Below, in pieces: positions 12,953 to 25,191 of a stretch of DNA of 64,000 nucleotides. Below the pieces are notes generated by a model that worked only from the letters and a program-made list of their open reading frames with translations, searched no databases and had not been told where the DNA came from. The translations under genes were made by a program, and so were the position numbers. Position 1 is the stretch's first letter. Each line of letters opens with the position of its first letter. The stretch is taken from NCBI RefSeq assembly GCF_019112545.1, contig NW_025064880.1, positions 1,871,477 to 1,935,476 on the forward strand, written 5' to 3'. Origin of the DNA: Guyanagaster necrorhizus (lineage: Eukaryota; Basidiomycota; Agaricomycetes; Agaricales; Physalacriaceae).

Positions 12953-15900
12953 CTACGAAGATAGAAAATTAAATACGCCAAGAGTATTGCCAAACCCAGC
13001 TAGGCTGTATGAGCGTGCGGCGACTAGAGGTGATACTCGTGTAAATGGCAGACGAGGAAATGCGCTCTTCGCCGAAGATAAGGAAAAGATATCCTGGGTA
13101 TCGGTAATCATCGACAGAGCAGAGGCCTGAACCTCGAAATTCGAAGGTTCGAACGTCCATACTTCCCAGCGATCCAGCGTGGTCAACGATAATCCATGGG
13201 AGGACGACGTTATCCCCTCCTTGTTCGTCCTTCCGACAGTCCGTGGTCTCCTCCGAACACCAACCACCCGATATCCCGATACTCCCCAACACCCCCTCTC
13301 GCAGCTCGTCTCCCCTATCTTCACAACCTGCAGACTCTGCCAAAGCTTCGACGATCCCCTCACTCCTTCCGCCGGACCAACCATGTGATTCGTTTCACAC
13401 TCTTCAACAGGTAAGGTTAGTTCCGAAGTACGTTTACTCGAATCCTTCTCCGATGCGCGCCGCGAATGAATGCCATGTGCAGATACAGGGAATGAAGCCT
13501 CAAATGCAGATGAGAGCCTCGAGCGTGGATCTTGAGGCGAGTTCAGGGACGTGAAGCTCCCGCTTCGGGAGCGACGCCCGCCAAGACCATCAAATGAAAG
13601 CTTACTGCGTGATCGGGTGGGTGTACATGAGCATCGTCGGGTTTCGTTATTGTCGCTGAGGTAGGCTCTGAAGAAATGAACAAATTGGTTGACAGAGAAC
13701 ACGAGGGATAAACTGTCGAGGGACAGATGACCGCAATGGTGGCATGCATGGCGGGGCAGCGGGGAGAGACATAGTTGGATCACTTTGCCGTAGGCCTCGT
13801 CGAGGACGCGGATCATTTCACCAGTCATTCCGTCCCAGAGGGAGATGACTCCCGCCTCGGTAACGGCTCCAACAACAGTGCGAGTTTCGTCCTCCATGAT
13901 TGTCCGGCATACATCTACCTTTGTGATAATATCAGCAGGGTTTCCCGCTTGAACTGAAAAGTCAGGCATGAAAATCTTGTCTGTTTCGTCAATCTCTTGT
14001 ATCTCCAGCGTACCATCATCCAAACAAAAAGCAGCGCAAAGGGAGCCTAAAGGTCCCGCTCGGAGAAGACGGGAACTGACCATATTCGCTCGATTGAGCG
14101 GGCGAAGCTGCATCACCGTCGGTAGCTCGCCGACCGCCCATTTGGCCACGACACCATTTTCGTACGTTGCAACCACAGATATCGGGGCAGCTTTGTCCAC
14201 CGGTGACGTGGGACGAGAATGAGGTGCGCTTCTTCCTATCGGGTTATTGAATTCGACTCCAATAACTCTCGCGGACGAACTGGCCATCGTAAGGTGGGGA
14301 AAAGCGCATATTCGACCTCTCTTGATCGTCCACACAGCAATGACTCCTGCACCGGTTCCCACAGCGCAGTGCTCGCCTCTCTCATCAACTGCTACACACG
14401 TAATGGCAGAAGCACTTGACGACGTGCTCGCCGACCTTAGCAGCACATCAGTGGCGTCGATTGATAAATGAGTCTGGGTGTCTATATTCCACAAAACGAT
14501 CTCATTTTGTACGCCAACGGATGCGACGACTTGACCGCCTCTACCGATTGCGATAAGCTCAACGTCGCTGGAGAATGTCCGCGGAAGCGTGGAGAACGAT
14601 AATTGATTTCGAAGAGAAGCGGTTTCCGCTGGAACAGCCTCCTCCTCTACATCAGGGCGGTTCTTTTGGGCTTCAAGTAGTTCCGCATCCTTTAGAAGGT
14701 ACAAGAGCAGTCCGTAAAGTGCCACGGTTGTAGCGCCTATAGGCAATACCATGATCTTAAGCAGCCAGAGTATCAACCTGAGCGTCCTGAACTTCAGGCG
14801 ATGTGTTTTAGGATGGTCAGGGAGGGCGGTGCTGTCATCAACATCAGGTCGGAGGGTCAAGATCGTAGGACTTTCAATTCGAAGGTGAAGCGCTGATTCC
14901 GTTGGATTAAATGTTTTCCAAAGATGCCAGACTGGATCATGGTTATCTGAAATGTGGATGTTACGGTCTACTCGCGTAAGTGCTCCCCGATGAATAGAGG
15001 CGTCAGGGCTTCCTTTCATATCTGATGGCAATGTTGCGTAATACAACGTCGCAGTCGTTGCCAAAAGCTGAGAGTACTGTCAGACTTGGACTGAACTGCA
15101 ATGCAATCAGATTCATACCAAGAAGAGGCTCAGGTTCTTCTTCGCTCGCCCACTGAATAGGCCCTGAATGACGTTGGCAACTTTTTGCCACTTTGACCGA
15201 GGTTTTACGGACTTTTTGTCAGGTATCGCGAACGGAACAGCGGGTACCAATCCAGGATCTTGTCGTAAAAGTTCTTCAAGCTATACAACCGGAAACTGAG
15301 ACGGACTTTAATTAAAGTATTGAATACTTACCTCCAGACGTTGCATGTCTATGGAAAGCACTGCAATAAAGAACGTATGCGCCAAGAAGCCATGGGCCAC
15401 CAGCACTACGATGGCGAATGCGCAGAACTGGCGTATAGCACCTCCAGCGAAAAAGGCAATAGCTCCAAGGATGGTGTTGTAAGATACGACTTTGAGAATA
15501 TTGGAAGTTCCCGCAAAACTCAGTCCTTCGGCAATTCGCTGTTTGACCGACAACGTAACATGGGTCCTGCCAACGGCATCCACCTTGATACAAATCAACA
15601 TAGTGCTACAGAGGGGTATATGTACGAACCAAATTAAACATATTCTCAGCACCAGCAAACAAAATCATAATGGCCAACAGCTCCCTATATTCAAATCAGA
15701 GATCAGGGGCGATTTGATTAGCTTGTAAAATAGGTACTTACCAGGGCACCATCGTAATCTTGAAGCCGACGAGAGCGCAAACACTAAGACTAGTGATTGT
15801 ACTAACTGTGATTTCCACTAAACCCGTAAACATTACACCTATCCGAGAATGAACCGTGTTCATTTGGCGCATCGACCAAAACACGTATATGGCGAAACTG

Positions 15901-16894
15901 ATATAGGCTAAATAGAGAAAAGCCGAGATCGACGTAGAGCCTTTATTCTTGGAAGGGGTTGAATGATACTGTTGGAAGTATTAGGTTGTGACTGACAGAA
16001 AGGAGTAACAACATACCTCTAGACCCAGCAAAATCGGCTCTTCTGTCTGTACATGCATCTCCGTATTTGACGATTTAGCGGTTTCTATGGTTTGTATCCA
16101 AGATATATGATCAGATTTCCCCACACAGTCGGATTCGGGAAAGAAGTAAGTGAGGGCGAGATATGTCGCAAAATCAAAGTCGGTTCCGCCGACATGATGC
16201 TCTTCAGAATCTCGACCGGCGAGAACCATGTGAGCCATTATGGGAATGCCCGAGACGGTGACATTCTTTGAAAGACTCAAAGTGTCAAGAATATTGGTGT
16301 CGGAGAGTAGAGCGTTTTGGTCATAACGCCAGAAGACAAGGGGAGATACCACAAAACACCGGCCGTCTGAACGCTTTAAGCATGGAATCTTGCGACTGCC
16401 GATGAGGTCGCTAAGACGGTCTTCGAGCTTGAGGGTAGATAGGAGAATCTGGTGGTTGAGGGCACTGTCGTCTTCGGGAAGGGGGCTCTGAATAAGGATA
16501 CGCTCTACCCTCAGCGTTCGGCCAACTCCACACCTAGCACGGGACACTGAGTCGCCTCCTACACGAAGGCTCTCATGCCCGGACCAAATATCCACCAAAT
16601 CTTGTTGCGCATTGAAGCCCGAACCAGTCTTCATTGCAGTAAGTGTCTCAAGGATAGACTGGGTCTTGGTAGAGGTGTACAAATCGAGTGCTGGGTAGAG
16701 AAGTGAAGTTATGACGACGCCGGATATGAGAATAACGCGGATTTGGTGGGTTGCGCAATGCCTAGGTAGACAGGGTCAGGATGCTGGACACCAGCTTCCG
16801 CGGAAACTCGAGGCACTCACAGCCCAAACCGAAGAAAGAATCGACTTCCGAGACTCCGAACAGCTGCAAGAAACAAAACAAAATATTCGAACAT
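12953..16894 (-). CDS. SCP1: SCAP-like sterol-sensing protein with WD repeats
   Basis: Homologue of SREBP cleavage-activating protein, the ER membrane escort that senses sterol and controls SREBP (Sre1) cleavage, used by fungi in hypoxia and ergosterol control. The start at 16894 gives MFEYFVLFLAAV, and splicing leads to RFGLHCATHQIRVILIS and a first membrane segment. A luminal loop (about 16000-16680) follows. The sterol-sensing domain spans about 15310-15960, with VKQRIAEGLSFAG and SYNTILGAIAF before hydrophobic helices. A phase-0 junction near 15060-15113 restores a last membrane helix (LFLLLATTATLYYATLP). The final ~680 residues hold WD-type repeats, for example ITCVAVDERGEHCAVGTG and VIAVWTI. 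It is divergent from PDX1, with 345 bp between the starts. The gene symbol follows fission yeast usage. Confidence 0.85.
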
Positions 16895-17239
16895 GGTGAA
16901 TACGTTCTGTCCGTCGTAGAGGCTCAGGACATTCAAGAGAGAGCAGCGAAGAAGTTATCCCGAGCAAGAAATAGGGTAGAAAACGAATCTGCGACGCGCA
17001 TTCAAAGACAATGCTAATGACAGGCACTAGATGGATGGATGCTGGACTGCTGGAGCATTGGCTGACGAGTACGTACGTATACACTCTAAGACAAGTCAAG
17101 ACAGGACTCGGAAAGGAATCAAATTGAAATTTGCAATCTCGGTAATTCCCGGTGTCTTCCATCCCGGTGTCGGCCCAGACTTTCACGTCACGATCAATCC
17201 AAACTCGTCCCCATTCTTTTGCTCTTGCTTGCTAGCCAT

Positions 17240-18336
17240 CATGAGAGGTGGTCGACAATTCCACTCTGCATCGAGGACCCTCTATCGCTGTTCTCAGCAG
17301 TCTCGACGACGTGCGTGGCTCTGTATCCTCGTTGTCCGCCTTCTGACCGATAAATTTTCCAGTTATTCATTCAACGCCTAGTCGACATGAAATCAGCACC
17401 CTCCAAATGCCTGCAATGTCCCCAACAATGACCGAAGGCGGAATTGCCTCTTGGAAAAAGCAGCCGGGAGAAGCGTTTATAGCCGGCGATGTTCTTCTTG
17501 AAATCGTAATCTCCATCTTCTTTTTTTTCGATTTCCGACATACTGACAGGCTGTAGGAAACGGACAAGGCTACTATCGACGTGGAAGCCGTGACCGATGG
17601 GCTGATGGCAAAAATTTTGGTGCGTCGGTGGCGTTTACATCTGCGCAACGCTTATAGTTTGTATTCAGCTACCGGATGGAACGAAAAATATACCAATTGG
17701 AAAGGTCATAGCCATGTTAGCAGAAGAGGGTGATGATATTTCTAATGTACAAGCTCCCAAGGAAGCAGAGGCATCACCGACCTCCTCGCTGCCCAAGCAA
17801 GAAGCCGCTCCTTCAACCCCACATCCAGCTCCGACCCCAGTAGCACACTCGTCGTCACCGCCAACCCATCCGCGTACCCTGTTCCCATCCGTCTACCGCT
17901 TATTGCAGGAAAATAACATTACCAATGCTGAGCAGATCAAGGGTACTGGTGTGCGCGGCATGTTGACCAAAGGCGATGTTCTTGCATTTTTGGGAAAAGC
18001 TTCTGGTCCTCTCGGCACCTACAAGGAGTCTACACCTACTCAGTCCCCCATGCCCATTCCTAAGAAGGACGAGCCAAAAGTAAGCGTCCATTTATCCCTT
18101 GAGGTAATCAATTTATCTTGTTATAGCCTATAGACGCAGCCGCACTCCGACAGCTCATCGTTTCAACAATGCTTCGGAATTCAGTCAATCCGTTTACCGC
18201 CCCGGGGCCACCCCCAGATTTCGACTCAGTTATTGGGGACTATCTTTCATCACCTCCTGCTGCCCCCAAACCGGAAACGAAATCCCCCGCTGCGTCTTCC
18301 AAGTCAACCGCAGCTTACTTTGACGGTCTCATTTAG
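17240..18336 (+). CDS. PDX1: Pyruvate dehydrogenase protein X component (E3-binding protein)
   Basis: Mitochondrial structural subunit that tethers dihydrolipoamide dehydrogenase (E3) to the pyruvate dehydrogenase core. Five exons splice cleanly. The first two give an Arg-rich presequence (MRGGRQFHSASRTLYR, then RRLIHSTPSR). The lipoyl domain begins at LQMPAMSPTMTEGG and has the lipoylation motif ETDKATIDVEA; LLPDGTKNIPIGKVIA closes it. A Pro/Ser-rich hinge leads to the peripheral subunit-binding domain (FPSVYRLLQENNI, then IKGTGVRGMLTKGDVLAFLG). The C-terminus is short and lacks the acyltransferase catalytic domain and HxxxD motif of E2, as in fungal PDX1. The stop lies only 69 bp from the end of the convergent amidohydrolase gene. 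Confidence 0.88.
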
Positions 18337-18405
18337 ACGCCGAAGGGTATTATGTATTTTATTGAGCGACAATATAGATCAGCTCGTCGTGGAGATCAAA
18401 CTTCA

Positions 18406-21400
18406 TTACACTGGATCCGGGTTATACGGAGGCATGGTTTGGACTCTACCTTTCACCGGCCATTGTTCTGTCATGGTGTGAGCCTCCCATATTCTTCCCC
18501 CCCGAGCGACGTACATCAGCTCTTTCGTGCCGTGTATGGGACCGTCGAGCAGATCAAAATCCGGAGGGTATATAAGAAAGTCCGCTAACTTTCCTATAGA
18601 CAACGAGCCAACTGAGCCAAAAAGCCCAAATGTGATGGCAGCCGACGATGTTGCTGCCTGGAGAACCTGTAGAGCGCCGCATTAAACAAAAAAGCAGAGA
18701 CGGAAATTATGTGAAGAAGAGAACCTCGTAATTTGTCAGGCCTCCATACTTCGTGAATGCCATCTCCTCATGGTAATTGAATCCTAGCGGTTTCTCCCCG
18801 TGTGCCCCAATATGCGTCCTCAGGCCCGTTCTCACCATTTTAGCCGTGGATAATGAAACATTGAATAGAGCATATGCTGAATAAACCGGTTAGCGTTTCA
18901 AAGTTCCTCGTGAGAAAAGACGTACAGGTCAATGGCCGCGCTGTCGATTCGTGTAGTCGTTCTAAAATATCGTGTCGCGAAAACCGTCTTAGCCTAAGTA
19001 ACAGAAGATCGTGAAAATTTCTCTGTGAAGACAAACGACTCACTTTGGGTCGTTCGGAATGTCTTGAGTCGCCCAAACATACTGTTCTCCAAAAACGCCT
19101 CCATAGCTGACGATATGTGTTGGCGTAGAGCCTGTACCGCTTTGTGACCACAGCGTAAGGACATCATCATACAAAACGGAGACAGGCAAAGCATGTTCAA
19201 CAGTCGTCATGCCTGAATACTGACCGAGTTAGCCAAATCAACAGGAGAACAAGGAGACCTCTGACCATCTATAATATATGTTAGGTCCCAATCATAATAA
19301 CCACCACCTTCAGGAACACAAAGCAAGCCCATATCACGAGCCGTTTTCAATAGTCGTTGACGAGAAGCACTATATCATCTATGAGGATTCTCTCACGGGG
19401 AAAAGAGAGAGAGACGGGACTCGTACCGCGAAGGCAGCTGATAATTCTTATACGACAAACTCACTGGCCCGCCTTCAGCCCTAATCCTCGTCAGCGCAGA
19501 TACCGCTTCATCCATATTCACAATCTCTTCATGCAATCCCTCCCATCCCCCACCAAAAATAACAGACCCCGTAGTCAAGATCCGAGGCCCAATGAATTGC
19601 CCACTCTCTAAACGACTGCGCTCTATGAAGGCTCCAACTGTATCCGAGCTAGGACTATTTTTCCCTATGAGAAAACACTTGAGGCCGTCAGAGATTCAAG
19701 ACGCACTTGTGCATTGTGGTTACACCATAGGCAAGGAAATTCTGCATTTCCCATGATTTGGCAGGGAAGGGAACAAGGTAGCCTCCCCAGTGGGAGTGAA
19801 CATCTATAAAACCAGGTATGACAAATCCTAAAAGAAAGGACTTGAGTCCAAGAAGCTGGGACAAACATAATGAATTTGCTACCCTGATTGGCATTGAATT
19901 TGACAGCATCGTCGGGAACAGAAACGCCACCAACAGGGCCGACAGCTTGGATTACACCATCCTTGACCAACATAACTCCCTGCCTGATAAGATCCTTTTC
20001 GATGAGGCCAGTTTCCATTGTCAAAAGGGTCGCATTGTATACAGCCACGACACCCGACCATCCAGAAGCCTTCGCCTCTTCTTTCAGACGTGCAATATCC
20101 GTGGAATGTTGAACGAAGATTTCTTGCGATTTGACAAGATCTTTCACGCACTCTATACCAAAAGTCGAGGGATCGTTCTTGATACTAGTAAGGCATGTCT
20201 TGAGACGGGAGACTTCCAGTGAAAACAGTGTAGGACCTAGAAATAGATATGGGTCAGATACACGAGGATGAAGCCACTGCTTTACCAGAGAGCCAACATA
20301 ATTTTTTCCCATTCCCACTCCACGTAACATCATGTCCACCGTGAAGACTCAACCTCGCCAAACCCTTCGTAGCTTTGCCTGGTTTCGCCCAAAGTTGTTC
20401 ACCGGGCTGGATATCGCGACCACAGGCGAGATACACATGTTGGAATTCGACAAAAGCCACAAGGTTATCGGCTGAGACAGAGACTTTGTTTGACATTTTC
20501 CCGGATGCAAGGATCTGTTGCTTGTAAGAATTGGAAGCATCAGTGACGAACGTGCGTCTAGGTTCTTCCACCAGAAGCTGATACTGATCAAGAAATCGCA
20601 GGCTGATTACACGGTCGTTGTAAGCGATGTTTGAAGGGATAAATTTTAGATTGTACAACAGAACATTATCGTGTTCTCCCCTTATGGGTAAGGTCAAGTC
20701 TGCAAAGTAAAGCCCCGGGCGTGCAGTGGCTACGATCGTCCCGGTCAATGAATCTCCAGCAGTCTTTACGAATGCAATCTTTCGTTGCCTGTTCGTGCCC
20801 GGCGAAATAGCGGGAGCAAGATATCGTCCGAGAGGCAATCCCTCGATTTTGTACGCGAATCCCGACGACAGATCAGCTATTTCGAACGAGGTGAAGTCAG
20901 TGTCTGACCACCGGCAGTGAACGATTAAATCGCTAGAACCAGAGACAAAAGATGGCGAGTAATACGGGTAACCGCGGTGAAGAATCGGTACCGACATCAC
21001 TTCCTGGCTCCCAATAGGCTGGACAACGGTCACTCCAGCAGCTTGTAATACTGCTCGTCCCCCAGAGTCGTCTATATGGAGCTCCTTGAAAGCATGTACC
21101 CTCATGCTAGCCTGAGTCTCCAACGAAAGCAGATCCACACCGCCTTTGATAGTTTCTGCCATTTGCATTTCGATATGAGCACGGAATCGGATAGGATGCG
21201 GGGTCCCACTCGCGACCCGCTCCCCGTCCCGGTTACTAGCCAAAGGAATATGATGTATTTGACCGGCTCCCCAGATGATAACAGCATTGCCTGTGGGAGT
21301 AAACGCAAAGGAGGGGTATGTCCCCATAGGTGCCCAGACCGAGCTTAAGTCATATGTCAGGCCGTCGAAGACATGGTGAATGGTACCGGTGTTAAGATCC

Positions 21401-22717
21401 CTGAGAGATATTGTCAGATGATCTCAACGGTGCGAAAGGAGCGCATACTTCAGAACAAGAACTTCATGATCTCTTGCTCGTCGAACAAACGCGAGAGTTC
21501 GTCCATCCCGAGACAACTGCGGTCGGCTAGCGCCCCCGGGAAAAGCATCAACAATGGTCTCCTCCTCTCCGCTGGTCACATTCAGAGAAAATATGGAGTA
21601 AACGCCCTTATGTATGTCTACGTGAGCGTAGTATCAATAGATGTAAAGTAATAAAACGACTAAGAGTCACCTTTACCCTCGGAAATCGTAAATGAATCTT
21701 GGACGTTCTTGGCGTAGATGAGGGTATCGTTGTTCCTCCAAAGGAATTGCTCGGGGCCTATCTGTTGATTATCATAGTCATCAACCGTCATACCAACAGG
21801 AAGAGTCCTGCCCAGGATGCGACGGCCGCTCTGCGGCTTGATCGGTTTCTGGGGTCCGTCTGCGAGCAGCGGGACATCGTACTCCCACCCTTCCGACGCA
21901 GAAAGAGTGATTTTTGATGTGTACCATTTGGATGCGATTATCTTGTTACCCGATGGATGGAATCGTGCGTCAGACACCCAGCGAAATGTCTCATTCGTTA
22001 CACGTCTCGCTCAAGACAAATACATGTCAGACAATGGCCCTAGAAAACAGAGACATGCGATACCTTCAAGCCGGCCCTCACGTTTTAAGCGATCGGTTTG
22101 CCTATCGTCGTAGGTGACGGTCCCCGGCCTGACGTCCATGTCGCGACACCCACGCCAGGCCATGACCCAGATATTCTCCACTCCCAGGCCTGCATCACTG
22201 CGAAACACAATCCTGTCACCGTCTGGTGAGAAATGGGGGTCCGAATCATAGGGAACACCAAGCAAGACTGGGCGGGCTCTCGCTACACTGCGACGATCTT
22301 GCTCGTCACCTGGGATGCAGTACAAATCCCCAAGCATGTCAAAGACAATATCCCCTGTCGTAGGATGCACATCCAAACGCAACCATGTCCCTTCCTCAAC
22401 GTCGTATTCGAGTAGTCGTGGGTACGCAAAGTCGGTGGATATGTCCCAGGGTGTCTGTTCGCGGTATGGCCAGATATTATCCCGCCATTCGGGTGCGGAG
22501 TCGCTGGTGTGTACGGCGCTGAAGTTGAGGCTGAACAGCGAAACAAAAGCAGCACAGATAACGAGGACGAGATAGCGGATATTGAGTCTGGGTCCCAGGT
22601 AAGCTGCCGCCTCCTTATACGACGCTAAGAAACAGTCAACGACTGCGAGAACGATATCACGACTTGGCCCGTACAGTTGTTACCCTTGATGTCAACCCTC
22701 GGAGCAGGTGCGCTCAT
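18406..22717 (-). CDS. TolB-propeller amidohydrolase, membrane-anchored
   Basis: Large fungal protein joining an N-terminal WD40/TolB-like beta-propeller to a C-terminal metal-dependent amidohydrolase domain. The proposed start at 22717 (MSAPAPRVDIK) joins after a 41-nt intron to VVDCFLASYKEAAAY; a hydrophobic segment (RYLVLVICAAFVSLF) suggests one N-terminal membrane anchor. Propeller blades include PHFSPDGDRIVFRSD and SDARFHPSGNKIIASKW. The amidohydrolase part starts with a TLLTMETGLIEKDLI strand and has the metal-binding HxH in GFIDVHSHWGGY, followed by YGVTTMHK. The end IGKLADFLIYPP and QTMPPYNPD are typical of the family. The substrate is unknown; related domains include imidazolonepropionase- and prolidase-type enzymes. 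It has many introns and no break was found. Confidence 0.82.
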
Positions 22718-22915
22718 TGACCTACCCAGTCGACCCTGCAAAGCGTAGTATTACGGCGAATATTCGGATGTGCCGGTTCAAAGTTGGAGAGCAAGAAAAA
22801 AAATTAGTTGGATTTTTTGTGTAGGCCAGTGAACGGCCTGCATATATACTGTGGATAAATCCGCGTATATCTGAGCAATAAAAATCCGAACGACAAAATC
22901 CTTTACATCTTAGGC

Positions 22916-23662
22916 CTAAGTATCGGCTTCAGCTTCAGTGGTGCCGTTCTTAGCCTCTTCCTCAGGCTTTTCTGCTTCCTCCTTCTCATCGTCCTTGGGG
23001 GCATCTTCTTTGGCGTGCTCCTCTTTAGCCTCCTCTTCAGCCTCTTTCGCATGATCATCTTCTCCCGGCGCCTGCTTGCTTCCAACGACAGCCGCATTGA
23101 CACTGACATGCGTCATGACTTAACAGTGAGACAAGTAGAGCCGGACAATCACTCACGTCAGCATGACTTGGACCTTTTCTTTTTCATCGCCGCCCTCTGG
23201 ATTGGGAAGCTCCACTGAAAAGCGTTTAGTGCCTTTCCAGCCATAGCTGCCAGTAGCAAAGCTTGTAGGCAACAGCGCCAATGTCGCCAAGAATCCGGGA
23301 TCAGCTGAGGTAGCGGGAGCCGACTCATCATCAGCAATACTCGGGGGTGTGTGTGTCACATTGATGTGCAAAGGGAGGGCCTTGCTCTTGAACGTGGAGG
23401 CCGGCAAAGAGGCCTTTGAATTTAAGCCAAGTTGGTTAAGAGGGTTACTCTACCATGATAATAGAGAAAATGGATACCTTGGCGCCTCGTTTACCACCCC
23501 TCTTTGCGCCTTTGGTTGTTGTAGCACTTGTGCCGTTGTCGGTTTTTGCCGCCTTGTGTGCTCGGGTAGTGGGGCCAGTGGTGTCGTCAGACGCTCTTTT
23601 CGTTCCTAAATTGAAGAGGTAAGTAAGTGCCAACCATGACAGAAAATGAACTAGCCAGCCAT
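22916..23662 (-). CDS. Bipolar-charge protein of unknown function
   Basis: I do not recognise a named family. The N-terminal exon is very basic (KGAKRGGKRGAK after TRAHKAAKTDNGT). The middle has a folded-looking stretch (LPTSFATGSYGWKGTKRF, then FSVELPNPEGG). The C-terminus is an acidic E/A/K-rich tail ending TEAEADT. This layout suggests a nuclear or nucleic-acid-associated protein. The start is uncertain: ATGGCTG at 23662-23656 joined to 23605 gives MAGTKRASDD, but that needs a GC-AG intron of 50 nt (donor gctagt). It lies just downstream of the phosducin-like gene and upstream of the amidohydrolase, all on the minus strand. The acidic tail is encoded by a GAG/GCC-rich imperfect repeat. Confidence 0.6.
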
Positions 23663-23964
23663 CTTTATTATGGAAGGCGGAGTTACGCTGTGGAGAAATG
23701 GGTGAGGATGATGGGGTGCGTCTAAGAATGGTTGACGAAGGAAATGAATTGGTTTTCGATTTATATTCCCCTGGCGACCACATGACGTCACGCGTCGTGC
23801 TACCAACGTCAGGTGACCAGGCGCGTTCAACGGCCGAGAATAACCGGCGCAGAAAACAGCGCAGCTGTATCCAAGCGAGCCAGAGAACAAAAGCCGGAAT
23901 AGCAGTCACGATATGGTGGAAAAGCAGCTTAATTCATTAGAAATACAAATCAGATACATACGAA

Positions 23965-24935
23965 TTACAGGTCGAACTCAAAGTCGGAATCGTCTCCATC
24001 ATCTCCTGAACGTCTGATGTTTTTCTGCGCTTTTCCATTAGTAGAGGCGGCGGCAGAGCGCATCCGAGCGGAAGGATCACGGCGATCTTCCAAGTCGTCG
24101 TCGTCCGAATCGTCGTCGCCACGTCGTTGGTCTGTCGGAGGAACATCGGGGAGGTCGACAGCGCCAGTCATTAGTAAAATGGCTTCTAGCTCTATGAAAA
24201 CGGTGAGCATCAGCAAGCCGACCCACGGCTGCAAATACGCACCCTCAGATCGTCTTTCCCGGTCCGAACCCCAAGCGATGACTTGATTGCGAATCTCTCC
24301 TTTCCGGTATATGATCAACATAGGTATTCGAGAGTCGGGAAGGTTCGGTATGCATTTATCGCCAACGATAGATACAAATTTTGTCTTGGGATAGCGTGCA
24401 GCCAATGCACGGATGTGCTCAAAAGTACGCTCGCTCTGAGGGATTCTTGCAATTAGACGAGTCAGTCATCGGTAGAAGCCTGGAACAAAACGCTCGTACC
24501 CGTCCTTATACAAGAAACAAACCACTCCTGTGCCCTTTTCTTCGTCATCATCCTCCTCGTTGATCTTGCTTGCATCAGTGACTTCTCGAGTATAGTCGTC
24601 CCGTCCGATGGGATACACTCTTCCGAAGCGGGCTTTCTTCTCAGCGTTTCTTTCCAAAGCTATACGCTGTCGTCGATGAGCAGCGATCAGGCGTTCCATC
24701 TCATCGTCAGGAGCATCTTCACTTAGTTCCTTGAGCTCGGATGGTGTGTAATCCTCCAGCATCTCCTCTAGCGTTGGAGACGGTGGAGGCGATGGCGACG
24801 GGGGTGTAGGCTCCCGCGGCGGTATGATACCATGCTTCCGAAGAGCATCGTTGCTGTATATTGCACTCAGCGGAGATGACAGGAAAAATTTGAGAAAACG
24901 CACAATTCGGTATCTTCATTGGGGTTAACTGACAT
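23965..24935 (-). CDS. Phosducin-like protein (PhLP2/Plp2 type)
   Basis: Thioredoxin-fold co-chaperone of the CCT chaperonin that helps fold actin, tubulin and cell-cycle proteins in the cytosol. Exon 1 (24935-24904) encodes MSVNPNEDTEF and a 50-nt intron joins it to NDALRKHGIIPPRE, the conserved start of this family. A Pro/Ser-rich stretch and an acidic helix follow (LEEMLEDYTPSELKEL, then RRQRIALERNAEKKARFG). The thioredoxin-like domain contains GTGVVCFLYKDG, then ARYPKTKFVSIVGDKCIPN and MLIIYRKGEI. The C-terminus is acidic and ends DDSDFEFDL, as in PhLP2/PhLP3 proteins. A TATATAAG element lies 37-44 bp upstream. It is divergent from Dicer. Confidence 0.87.
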
Positions 24936-24971
24936 TACGATCCTTCACGCAGACAGTCAGAAAACGTAACC

Positions 24972-24979
24972 CTTATATA
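24972..24979 (-). promoter_or_regulatory. TATA box of the phosducin-like gene
   Basis: TATATAAG reads on the minus strand about 40 bp before the phosducin-like ATG. It lies in the 256-bp region shared with the divergent Dicer gene; no equivalent TATA was seen on the Dicer side. Confidence 0.45.
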
Positions 24980-25191
24980 TGCACTGACTGTTGCTGGCGC
25001 AGTCAACCGCAGAGGCTCCGCAGAACGAGATGGTGAAAGGAGAAGAAAGGCCACGTGGTTACGTTTATTATCCCTTCTAGTATTTGTATGGATGATACCG
25101 AATCTCCCTCCCCTCCTTTCCTCAACAGGGTCACGCTCTCCAGCTGTAGAAACGTGCGATGCACTTTGTCTCTTGATCCTACCTTCTTGCC

